NCBI GenBank assembly: GCA_018056705.1
Contig: JAGPFE010000002.1
Span: 62,001-126,000, forward strand
Direction: 5' to 3'
DNA from: Candidatus Hydrogenedentota bacterium
Lineage (GTDB): Bacteria > Hydrogenedentota > Hydrogenedentia > Hydrogenedentales > CAITNO01
Length of the DNA: 64,000 bases
Part shown: piece after piece, positions 17,127 through 25,011 of the stretch
Layout of the letters: each line of letters begins with the position of its first letter
Position numbering within the stretch: position 1 is the first letter of the stretch
Notes under the pieces: generated by a model
Databases searched by the model: none
The model's input: the letters and a program-made list of their open reading frames with translations, nothing else
Told to the model about the DNA's origin: nothing
Program-made: the position numbers and the translations under genes

Positions 17127-18088
17127 GCGCGCGCATGACGGGGAAGCGTCAAAAAATCCTGGTGACCGGGGCGGGCGGTTTCGTCGCGGGTTCGGTCATT
17201 ACGCAGGCTCCGCGGGACTGGACCGTGCTCCTGGTCTCGCGGCGGAATCCTTCACGCGCGCGATCCAACTGGACCTGGTGCCGCGCGGATGCTTCCGAGC
17301 CGGAATCGCTGGGCCCGGTCATATTGGAAACCCAGCCCCACGCCGTGATCCACGCCGCGGCCATTCCGAACATCGACTACTGTGAAAGCCATCCAGACGA
17401 GGCGCTCCGGGTGAACACGGAGGCCACGCGGGTGGTGGCGGAAGCCTGCGCGCGCGCAGGGGCTAAACTGGTGTTCTGCTCCACGGATAACGTGTTTGAT
17501 GGGCAGCGCGGCTGGTCGCGCGAAGGGGATATGCCCAATCCCGTCAACCATTATGGCAGGACGAAATACCTGGCGGAGCAGGCGATCGACGATGTGAAAG
17601 GGTTACGCGCGGTGATCGCGCGCTTCACCCTCGTGATGGGGATGCCGCTGCTGGGCTCGGGACGGCCATTCATGGCGCGCGCCCTGGAAGATCTCGCGTC
17701 GGGCGGGCCCGTATGGGCTCCTCCGGGTGAAATACGGTCCCCGATCGACGTGATTTCCCTGGGCCGGGCCTTGCTGGAACTGTCCGAAAATGATTTCACC
17801 GGTCGGATTCACCTGGCGGGATCGGACCGCGTTGACCGGGTGGAACTTACGCGACGTATAGTGCATTGGCTGGGGCAGGACCCGGGGAGGGTGCGACCGA
17901 TAGACATCGAGGGTGTTCCCGGACGCGCCCGACGTCCCCTCGATGTAACGCTGGACAGTTCCCTGGCGCGCTCGATATTGCGGACGCCACTTCCAGGGAT
18001 CGAGCGCGGGTTTCACCTGGTCATGACGGCGTGGGAACGGGTCCGGGCGGGCGATGAACCAGAGGCGTATGTACCATGCGGATCCTGA
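17123..18088 (+). CDS. RmlD-like SDR family reductase
   Basis: The start at 17123 overlaps the previous stop (ATGA). The 321 residues form an extended short-chain dehydrogenase of the RmlD/NAD-dependent epimerase group. It has the dinucleotide site VTGAGGFVAGS (about 14-24), AAAIPNIDYCE, FCSTDNVFDGQ and the catalytic YGRTK (YxxxK). These enzymes reduce or epimerise nucleotide-linked deoxysugars such as dTDP-4-keto-rhamnose. Position 106 of the Salmonella RmlD numbering (Tyr) is Asn here, which occurs in RmlD-like paralogues. It overlaps the next, related gene by 13 bases, so the two were probably duplicated and kept together, perhaps as partners. rmlA, rmlB and rmlC are absent nearby. Confidence 0.8.
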   Translation: MSARMTGKRQKILVTGAGGFVAGSVITQAPRDWTVLLVSRRNPSRARSNWTWCRADASEPESLGPVILETQPHAVIHAAAIPNIDYCESHPDEALRVNTEATRVVAEACARAGAKLVFCSTDNVFDGQRGWSREGDMPNPVNHYGRTKYLAEQAIDDVKGLRAVIARFTLVMGMPLLGSGRPFMARALEDLASGGPVWAPPGEIRSPIDVISLGRALLELSENDFTGRIHLAGSDRVDRVELTRRIVHWLGQDPGRVRPIDIEGVPGRARRPLDVTLDSSLARSILRTPLPGIERGFHLVMTAWERVRAGDEPEAYVPCGS

Positions 18089-19008
18089 TTATCGGCGCGG
18101 GCGGGCAATTGGGAACGGAACTGGCGAGGGTATTCTCGGACGTGGACCTGGTGCTGGTCGACCGGTCGGACGCGCCGGTTGTCCTGGATCTGCGGGATGC
18201 CCCCCGGATCGCGGAGGTCCTGGATGTCCACAAGCCGGACGTCGTGATCAACACGGCGGCGTTTCATAACCTTCTGGCCTGTGAACGGCAGCCCGAGGAG
18301 GCCTTCGCGGTAAACGCCATCGCCGTGGGAAACCTGGCCAAGGTCTGCGCGGCACGAAACATACGCCTGGCGCATTTCAGCAGCAACTACATCTTTGGCG
18401 GCGCGGTTTTTCACGAGGTTACCCGCGACGCTACCCTGGATGGTCCACCTCGACCTCGTCCCTACCGAGAGGATGACGCCCCGTCCCCCGTCAATGTGCT
18501 GGGCGCGTCGAAACTGGCGGGGGAATACCTCGCGCTGGCCTATCACGAGCAAGCCCAGGTGATCCGCACCGCGGCGCTATACGGCGTGGCGGCCTGCCAC
18601 TCCCGCGGCGGGGAACGGAACTTCGTGGAAAACATCCTGTACCTTGCCCGGACCGGGCGCCCCATGCGGTTGATCGATGATATAGTGACCACGCCCACCC
18701 ATGCCGCCGACCTCGCGGAACAGGTCCGGAAAATCGTCGAACATGGAAGTCCCGGCGTGTACCACGCTACCTGTGAAGGCGCGTGCACGTGGTACGAATT
18801 CGGGCAGGCGGTGCTGGAAGAGTGCGGCATCCGGCCGGCCATGGTGCCGGAACCCGTACCTGCGCGGCAATTCCAGGCCCCGGTGCGCAAGCCATCCTAT
18901 TCCGTGCTTGAGAACAGCCGGATCAAGCAGATGGGATGCGCCAGCATGCCTTCCTGGCGCGACGCGTTGCGGCATTACCTGCGACTGGCCGGCCATCTGT
19001 CCGCGTGA
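18076..19008 (+). CDS. RmlD-like protein with altered active site
   Basis: The 310-residue protein opens with the NAD(P)-binding MRILIIGAGGQLGTEL and keeps the RmlD fold marks (DLRD, PDVVINTAAF, KLAGEYLAL). Three usual catalytic residues differ. The STDY segment reads SSNY, and the YxxxK tyrosine is Leu (VNVLGASKLAGE), although the lysine is kept. It may therefore have little or no reductase activity and could act as a regulatory or structural partner, as MAT2B-type proteins do; that role is inferred. It overlaps the preceding reductase gene by 13 bases and is convergent with the MATE gene, with only 15 bases between stops. Confidence 0.75.
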   Translation: MRILIIGAGGQLGTELARVFSDVDLVLVDRSDAPVVLDLRDAPRIAEVLDVHKPDVVINTAAFHNLLACERQPEEAFAVNAIAVGNLAKVCAARNIRLAHFSSNYIFGGAVFHEVTRDATLDGPPRPRPYREDDAPSPVNVLGASKLAGEYLALAYHEQAQVIRTAALYGVAACHSRGGERNFVENILYLARTGRPMRLIDDIVTTPTHAADLAEQVRKIVEHGSPGVYHATCEGACTWYEFGQAVLEECGIRPAMVPEPVPARQFQAPVRKPSYSVLENSRIKQMGCASMPSWRDALRHYLRLAGHLSA

Positions 19009-19023
19009 AGGGAACGCTCGAAG

Positions 19024-20463
19024 TTATTCCGCGACCATGCGGGGGCGGGGTGTCTCAACGGCAGCGCGGATCGCGGTTCCCGTTTCGAACTCGAGTTCAC
19101 TCCAGCCACGGGAACGGAACAGCAGGACCGTCAGGGCGACCCGGGTCATCTGGGCGAATAGAATCATGTCCCAGAGCCGGACGGTGCTCAGCATGCCCGC
19201 GGCGTACAGCAGGTGGCTGCCGCCGATCAGCACCAGGATCTGGCTGACGAAGGCGATAACCATGGGCCATCGGGTTTCCCCCGCGCCCTGGATCCCGCCG
19301 GTCAGGGCCAGCGTTACCGCGAGGGCCATGCCAGCCGGGCCAAGGCGGTGTAGCAGGGCCTCACCCAGTTCCAGGGTCAACGGGTCGCGCACGCCGAAAA
19401 GGGCCAGCAATTGACGACCAGCGAGGAGAAATACCACGGCAATGCCCCCCGACCAGCCCAGGCCGAGCATCGCCGCCGTCCGCACGGCCGCTCGTCCCCG
19501 GGAGGCCTGTCCCGCGCCGATGTTCTGGCCCATCACCGCCCCGGAGGCCGAGCGCAACCCCAGGGCCACCCAGGTTACCAGGGAAAACAACTGGGCGTAA
19601 CCGATGGCATACGCCGCCAGCGCGGGTCCTCCCTGCCCAGCCCGGGCGATGTACGCCATCATGGCTACGCCGCCCAGGTTCAGCAGCACACCCTGGATGC
19701 CCGATGGCACACCAATGGAGGCAATTAGGGCCAGCACGCGGGGCCGGGGACGCCAACCATGGGGTGGCGGCGGAATGATCGCGCGGCGCGTGAAAATCAG
19801 TCCCAGGGCCAGCGCGCAGGAAACGGCCGGGGCGATCACGGTGCCCAGGGCGGCTCCCAGGGTCCCCAGCGGGGGCAGGGGGCCAACGCCGGGAATCAGG
19901 AGGGCGCTGACGAGCACGTTCAGGAAGGTGGTCAGCGTCGCCAGGAGCAAAGGTACCCTGGGATCGCCGCAGGCGTTGAAGGCCCCGGTGAACAGGTACA
20001 TGAGAAACACGGGCGTGCCGCAGGCGAACAAGACCCGAAGATAGGGCAGCGCGTGAACGCGCACGGCGGGTTCATCCGTCAGCCACGCGATCAGGTACGG
20101 AGCGGCCATCCAGCCAAGGGGAGCCACCACCGCGACCAGGAAGACGAGAGATCCGGCCAGGGCGGTGAAAAAAATCTCGCTGACCTCCCGCGCGTCGCGG
20201 CGGCCGGCGCTCCGCGCGATCAGCACGTTTGCCCCGTGAAACAGCGACGCCACGAACACGCTCACCACCATGAAAATCTGCCAGGCCACCCCGATGCCCG
20301 CGTTGCCGGCACTGGCCGGACCCTGGACATACCAGCCCACGAGCAGGTGATCTACCACGCCGTGAATGCCGTTCACGGTGTACAGCAGTGCCAGGGGCCA
20401 GGCCAGTTTCCAGACGGAACGGAACACGCCGCCCTGGATGAGTTCAGGATCGAAGGATTTCAT
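19024..20463 (-). CDS. MATE family efflux transporter
   Basis: The 479-residue protein has about twelve hydrophobic segments in two related halves. Its N-terminus (GGVFRSVWKLAWPLALLYT) and the early Asp in HGVVDHLLVGW fit MATE/NorM-type exporters, which use Na+ or H+ gradients to expel cationic compounds or lipid-linked intermediates. The middle GQNIGAGQASRGRAAV is the MATE signature after helix 7. The substrate is unknown. It stands between the RmlD-like pair (convergent) and the secreted propeller protein (same strand, 43 bases upstream), with which it may share a transcript. Confidence 0.9.
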   Translation of the reverse strand: MKSFDPELIQGGVFRSVWKLAWPLALLYTVNGIHGVVDHLLVGWYVQGPASAGNAGIGVAWQIFMVVSVFVASLFHGANVLIARSAGRRDAREVSEIFFTALAGSLVFLVAVVAPLGWMAAPYLIAWLTDEPAVRVHALPYLRVLFACGTPVFLMYLFTGAFNACGDPRVPLLLATLTTFLNVLVSALLIPGVGPLPPLGTLGAALGTVIAPAVSCALALGLIFTRRAIIPPPPHGWRPRPRVLALIASIGVPSGIQGVLLNLGGVAMMAYIARAGQGGPALAAYAIGYAQLFSLVTWVALGLRSASGAVMGQNIGAGQASRGRAAVRTAAMLGLGWSGGIAVVFLLAGRQLLALFGVRDPLTLELGEALLHRLGPAGMALAVTLALTGGIQGAGETRWPMVIAFVSQILVLIGGSHLLYAAGMLSTVRLWDMILFAQMTRVALTVLLFRSRGWSELEFETGTAIRAAVETPRPRMVAE

Positions 20464-20506
20464 GGCTGTTTACCGACTTCCTGTCATAACCCGGGAAAAG
20501 TTCCGC

Positions 20507-23158
20507 TCATTTCCGGGAAGGCGCGGGACCACCATCCCAGGCCCGGATGACCCCGTCGGCGAAACCGGCCATCACGGCCAGCCGATCCCGTCCCGCGGGA
20601 CGGGCGAATACCCACCGGGGCGCGCCCCACGCGCGGCTGTCGCGCCACAGCAGGCGTCCTGACGCGTCGAGCGCGTACAGGGTGCCGTCCGTCGCGCCCG
20701 CGATCAGCGTGCCGCTGTCCGGCTCGTACCATACCTGTTCCAGCGCGCGGGAGCGTAGCGCGACCCGGAAATCCTGAAGGGAATCGGTCGTTACCAGTTC
20801 CCCGCGGGCCACGACAGCCAGCCGGAGCCGGTTCGTGGGGGCGCGCTGCCCGGAATCCGATGCCGGGGACACCTCCGGTAATGGCACTAGGCTTTTCAGT
20901 GGCGCGGCAAGGGGTGACCCCAGGGTGTCCAGGTTCCCCCTAGCGTCCAGCTGCGTCACGCCGCCGTTCTGGAGTCCAAGCATCCAGCCGCCCTGGTCCA
21001 GGGCAACCACGGCCACCGGAACGCCGGGCAGGGATACCCGCCATGGCATGGATCCGTCCGGGGTGACGCAAAGGGCTTCTCCCCGGGGTCCCGTGGTGCC
21101 GCAGACCAGCACCGTATTTCCAGCGCGCTCGGGGCAGATCCGCGATACGTTCATTTCGGGCTCAACCGCCCATAACTTGCGCGTTCCATCGAGGCCGTAG
21201 CAGGTGCCACGGTCCGTCAGGGCAATCGCGAGGGATTCGCCAACGGCGACCAGGACCCGAGCGGGGGTGCCGTCAAGTGAAACCCGCCCGACGCCGCGGC
21301 CGGCGCGCGCGTCCAGGAACACGATTTCACCCTGCCGGTTGCCCATGGCGATCAGGTGCTGGTCTTCCTGCCGGACCACCACGGGCCCACACAGCCAGGG
21401 CCCGGGATCCATGCTGTTCCACAGCACCGTTCCGTCCGCGTCGAAACAGGCAGGCCCGGACCGCTCGGCGGCCGCCACCACCCGCAGGGTATCCAGCGAT
21501 TCCGCGTCCAGCAGCACCCGATCCGGCAGGCAGGGACCATCCAGCGCGATGCTCCACAGTTGCCGGGGAAACACTGGAACGGACACGGTCCGGCTCACGG
21601 GAGGCTGTCCGGGTTCCTGCAGCAGCAGTTGCGCTGAAAACCTTTCCCCCGGCCGGGCAACCCCCTGCAGCGTGCGGCGCAGGGAAACCGTTTCACCGGG
21701 GGCGGCCCGGAAAGGCATGGACGCGGCACCCAGGGACCACCGCGGCGCGGCGACGGACGCCAGGTCCCCCTGGCGGGTCAGCGGGCCGCGGTTGGTCCAC
21801 GACGCCATGAAATTCAGCCGGCGGGGGCCGGATTCCAGGAGCGGATCCACCGCCCACGACCAGCCCGCCCGCACGAGGTCGGCATCCCCCGGCAGGCCGG
21901 TGATCAGCAGGGGACCGGGGTGGGGAGGAATCACGACGGAACCGTTTCGACCCAGGTGAAAGGCGCGCGTTCCCTCCGCCAGCGAGACCGAGGCGCATAT
22001 CCAGTACTTGCCCGGGATCTCCAGGGATGAGGTCAGCCCCTCGGGAAGCAGCAGGGCCACGCGTCCCTCACGCTCAAAAACCCGGATGGCCTGGCCGGGC
22101 GCGCGGGGATCGTTGTCCAGCGTTCCCAGCCGCCGGAGCCCGCGCAGCGGGGAAAGCAGCCGCAGGGAAGGTCCATCGGGTGGAACCGCGCCGGTTGGGT
22201 TTTCAGGCAGGAACACGGCCCATCGGTCGGAAACGGCTATCGCGAAGTCCCGGGCGACCCGGAACGCCCTCAACACGTCGTCGCTGGCTTCCGGGAGTGC
22301 TTGATACCGTTTCATGTCCAGTAGCGCGGCGACGCCCCCGAGCCTTTCCCATCGTTCCCGGTTCGAGAGCGAAAAAGAGCCGGCCACCATGCGGGCCACG
22401 CCCCCCAACGTCATGGTGACGTCTTCGGGCGCGGCGGGCACGGGATCGACGGCACGGACGATCGTTACGCGGGGGGACTCCGCGATCCCCGAGCCCTCAA
22501 CCAGGCCTTCGACGAGGGCGCGCCATCTTGGCCCCGGCGCGGATTCCAGGCCACCGTATACCAGCAGGTCAGCGTCAGGAAACCATCGCGCGATCGTGGC
22601 GTATACGCGGCGCCCCATGCGGACCAGTTCCTGTTCAGGCAGCGGGTGATCCAGGTAAAACAGGGACGCGGTTACCGGGAGATCCAGCCATAGCCCCCGG
22701 GCCTCGCACCATCGAGCGGTCCGGGCCAGCGACTCTACCCGTCCCATGAACAGGTCCAGTCCGCGGAGTCCGGTGGCATCCGCCGGGGGAAAGGATAGCC
22801 GGAAAAACAGGTGGCGCAGCCCCATGGTGTCCAGCCGGTCCCGGAGATCCCGTAACGCCACCCGGTCGCCGGGGGTGCTGGGCAGGGGATCCCCCGGCTG
22901 GCAGATGACCCCGCGCGCGCCCCGCGCCGCCAGGGCTGGAGCGATGTCCACCAGGTCGGCCACGGCGCGGTCGAGCAGGACCAGCGGTTCGGCCACCGGG
23001 ATGCCAACACGGTCGCGGAACTGCCAGGAACCGTCCCGTTCGAGATCGTCCGCTGCGTATGGTTCCACCAGGCACGCGCACATCCACAGTGCTAGGGTGC
23101 CAGCCAAGCCCTTTACCCACGCCGGAGACTTAACACATTTCCGAAGCATGTTTCCCAT
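20507..23158 (-). CDS. secreted protein with barrel-like N-terminal half and PQQ-type propeller C-terminal half
   Basis: An 883-residue protein I cannot assign to a named family. A signal peptide spans about residues 12-35 (VKGLAGTLALWMCACLVEP). Residues 45-330 alternate short strands and helices (LDRAVADLVDIAPALAARGA, LRHLFFRLSFP, LWLDLPVTASLFYLDH), as in a TIM-barrel glycosidase. The last 300 residues hold repeated blades with the PQQ/WD-like DGxxLW pattern (DADGTVLWN, LDGTRKLW, DGSMPWRVSLPG, LDASGRLLWRD). The start is unclear: the second ATG (23149) lies just after a TACAAT box, so a leaderless message is possible. Binding or cleavage of a polysaccharide is inferred from architecture only. 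Confidence 0.65.
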   Translation of the reverse strand: MGNMLRKCVKSPAWVKGLAGTLALWMCACLVEPYAADDLERDGSWQFRDRVGIPVAEPLVLLDRAVADLVDIAPALAARGARGVICQPGDPLPSTPGDRVALRDLRDRLDTMGLRHLFFRLSFPPADATGLRGLDLFMGRVESLARTARWCEARGLWLDLPVTASLFYLDHPLPEQELVRMGRRVYATIARWFPDADLLVYGGLESAPGPRWRALVEGLVEGSGIAESPRVTIVRAVDPVPAAPEDVTMTLGGVARMVAGSFSLSNRERWERLGGVAALLDMKRYQALPEASDDVLRAFRVARDFAIAVSDRWAVFLPENPTGAVPPDGPSLRLLSPLRGLRRLGTLDNDPRAPGQAIRVFEREGRVALLLPEGLTSSLEIPGKYWICASVSLAEGTRAFHLGRNGSVVIPPHPGPLLITGLPGDADLVRAGWSWAVDPLLESGPRRLNFMASWTNRGPLTRQGDLASVAAPRWSLGAASMPFRAAPGETVSLRRTLQGVARPGERFSAQLLLQEPGQPPVSRTVSVPVFPRQLWSIALDGPCLPDRVLLDAESLDTLRVVAAAERSGPACFDADGTVLWNSMDPGPWLCGPVVVRQEDQHLIAMGNRQGEIVFLDARAGRGVGRVSLDGTPARVLVAVGESLAIALTDRGTCYGLDGTRKLWAVEPEMNVSRICPERAGNTVLVCGTTGPRGEALCVTPDGSMPWRVSLPGVPVAVVALDQGGWMLGLQNGGVTQLDARGNLDTLGSPLAAPLKSLVPLPEVSPASDSGQRAPTNRLRLAVVARGELVTTDSLQDFRVALRSRALEQVWYEPDSGTLIAGATDGTLYALDASGRLLWRDSRAWGAPRWVFARPAGRDRLAVMAGFADGVIRAWDGGPAPSRK

Positions 23159-23166
23159 TGTACGAC

Positions 23167-23195
23167 TTGCTGTTATTTCAGGGGTGTGATACGAT
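23167..23195 (+). promoter_or_regulatory. sigma-70-like promoter of the ATPase/nuclease cassette
   Basis: TTGCTG (23167-23172), a 17-base spacer and TACGAT (23190-23195). The transcript would start near 23202, 22 bases before the ATPase ATG. Confidence 0.55.
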
Positions 23196-23223
23196 AACCT
23201 GAAAATGGACAGCGAATCGCGCG

Positions 23224-24240
23224 ATGACGATCACAGGCATTAAATTTAAAGACTTTACGGTCTTCGAAAAATTCAACCTGCAGCCATGCCAGGGGCTGAA
23301 CGTGCTCGTTGGCGCGAATGGTACGGGTAAAACGCACCTGATGAAAGCGGCTTATTCCGCGTGTGATGTCAGTAAGACGCGTGGGAATTTTGCCGAGAAA
23401 TTAATCCGCGTTTACCTTCCATCAGGCCAGGCATTAGGTAGATTGGTCAGGCGGAAAAAATCGAGTAGTCGATGCTCCGTCGAAGTATGTCGTTCCAATT
23501 GTAAACTGAGTGTGACATTTTCTAATCACGCGATTAGGGCACAAAGCGCCACCATTACGGGTATGCATGAATGGACGGCTAATCCCGTGGAAAGCGTGTA
23601 TATCCCCGTCAAGGAAATGCTTGCTAACGCTCCAGGGTTTCGTTCGCTTTACGCTCAACGGGAAATTCATTTTGAGGAGATCTACGCGGATATTCTGGAT
23701 AGGGCCTATCGTCCTGCTTTACGAGGTCCCGTGGATCAGAATCGCGAGAAGTTACTCGCGAACTTGAAAAAGATTATCGACGGTAAAGTTGCGGTTCGTA
23801 ACGACGAATTCTTTCTTGTCAATAAACAAGGCAATCTCGAGTTTACGCTACTTGCTGAAGGTATGCGCAAATTAGGATTGTTGTGGCTGCTTATCCAGAA
23901 TGGAACGCTTTTAAATGGATCGGTTTTATTCTGGGACGAACCAGAGACCAATCTCAATCCAAGGCTAATCGGGCCACTCATCGAGATTTTGCTCGAACTT
24001 CAGCGAATGGGCGTCCAGATTTTTCTGGCGACCCATGATTATGTGATTCTCAAGGAAATCGATTTGAGGCGAAAGCCTGAAGACCATGTTGCTTTTCACG
24101 CTTTGTTCAGGGATGAAACTTCCGAAAAAATAGAGTGCCATTCAACTTCCCAGTATCTCGATATACACCCCAATGCCATTTCGGAAACTTTTTCCGATCT
24201 CTACAACCGGGAGATCCGGCGGGTATTGGGAGATACCTAG
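23224..24240 (+). CDS. ABC/OLD-type AAA ATPase, putative defence-system component
   Basis: The 338-residue protein is an SMC/ABC-type ATPase. It has Walker A GANGTGKT (30-37), a signature-like LLAEGMRKLG (about 212-221), Walker B VLFWDEPETNLNP (about 234-246) and an H-loop FLATHD (about 269-274). The insert between the Walker motifs is short, with no long coiled coil, and there is no TOPRIM domain as in OLD nucleases. Such ATPases power many two-gene anti-phage systems. Base composition is unlike the neighbours: 23761-23820 is 23/60 G+C, against 38/60 at 23041-23100. That suggests recent transfer. Its stop codon directly abuts the start of a nuclease-like partner. The ribosome site is weak. 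The ATPase fold is certain; the defence role is inferred. Confidence 0.8.
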   Translation: MTITGIKFKDFTVFEKFNLQPCQGLNVLVGANGTGKTHLMKAAYSACDVSKTRGNFAEKLIRVYLPSGQALGRLVRRKKSSSRCSVEVCRSNCKLSVTFSNHAIRAQSATITGMHEWTANPVESVYIPVKEMLANAPGFRSLYAQREIHFEEIYADILDRAYRPALRGPVDQNREKLLANLKKIIDGKVAVRNDEFFLVNKQGNLEFTLLAEGMRKLGLLWLLIQNGTLLNGSVLFWDEPETNLNPRLIGPLIEILLELQRMGVQIFLATHDYVILKEIDLRRKPEDHVAFHALFRDETSEKIECHSTSQYLDIHPNAISETFSDLYNREIRRVLGDT

Positions 24241-24744
24241 ATGGTGACGCTTAGAGAGGGTATTTTGGAAATCACCTTGCCGGTTGGCACGAAAGGTAGC
24301 AAGTTTGACGATTGCAATCACGGTTTATCGCACTGCATGAAAGCGGTAGATTTCATTGTGGAAGAAAAGAACCAGATCATATTCATTGAAATAAAAAATC
24401 CGGAACATCCTTCCGCGACCATTGAGGCAAAAGAGACTTTTTTTGAAGAATTGTGTTCCGGAAAAGTCAACGATATCTTGGTTCAAAAATACCGGGATTC
24501 CTTTATCTACCTGTGGGCGGAAGAAAAGTTAACCAAGCCGGTCGTCTACTGGGTATTAATCGCGTCGAAGAACATCGATCCGGCCATGTTACTTCATAAG
24601 ACGGAGGAACTCAAACGCAAAATTCCACTGGAGGGTCCAAAATCCGGCGCATGGAAACGACAGATTGTTGTCGGTTGCGCGATGTTTAACCTTGAAACCT
24701 GGAAGCAGCATTTACCGAAATTTCCGGTCAGAAGCGTTGAGTAA
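24241..24744 (+). CDS. small protein with PD-(D/E)xK-like nuclease motif, partner of the ATPase
   Basis: The 167-residue product matches no family I can name. The segment KAVDFIV...IIFIEIKNP gives D37, then E50-x-K52, each at the end of a predicted beta strand: the D...ExK pattern of restriction-type nucleases. An invariant-looking GSKFDDCNHG precedes it and could be the first helix. The ATG follows the ATPase stop with no gap and has GGAGA about 7 bases upstream, so the two are coexpressed. G+C is low like its partner (24361-24420 is 23/60). It might also act as a sensor or inhibitor; the nuclease call rests on one motif seen by eye. Confidence 0.6.
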   Translation: MVTLREGILEITLPVGTKGSKFDDCNHGLSHCMKAVDFIVEEKNQIIFIEIKNPEHPSATIEAKETFFEELCSGKVNDILVQKYRDSFIYLWAEEKLTKPVVYWVLIASKNIDPAMLLHKTEELKRKIPLEGPKSGAWKRQIVVGCAMFNLETWKQHLPKFPVRSVE

Positions 24745-24773
24745 CGAGATATCTCCTTCCAAGTCTGACCGAA

Positions 24774-24820
24774 TGGGAGTGCCATGCCGGCCGTAAGGCA
24801 TGGGGGAGTTCTCGCTCCCA
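24774..24820 (+). other. two-tier hairpin after the cassette
   Basis: An inner stem CCATGCC/GGCATGG (24782-24788 with 24797-24803) lies inside an outer TGGGAG/CTCCCA (24774-24779 with 24815-24820), 30 bases after the cassette. There is no T run, so it could be a Rho-assisted end, a processing site or a boundary of the transferred segment. The remainder of 24745-25011 shows nothing else. Confidence 0.35.
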
Positions 24821-25011
24821 ATTTCCAAGTTTCACCACGGGCAAGGACAGGTGAACGTTCGATCGAGGACTTTCCAAGGCGATCCTGAAACGCGTAGATC
24901 CTTGACTGGCAATCGCGGTTGTGGCCATGATTAACGGAATGTAGAATGCGCGTGGCGTGGTTCGGGACTCGAGATGAAAAAAAGCCGGTAAGGGCGCCAG
25001 GAGAAAGCACC

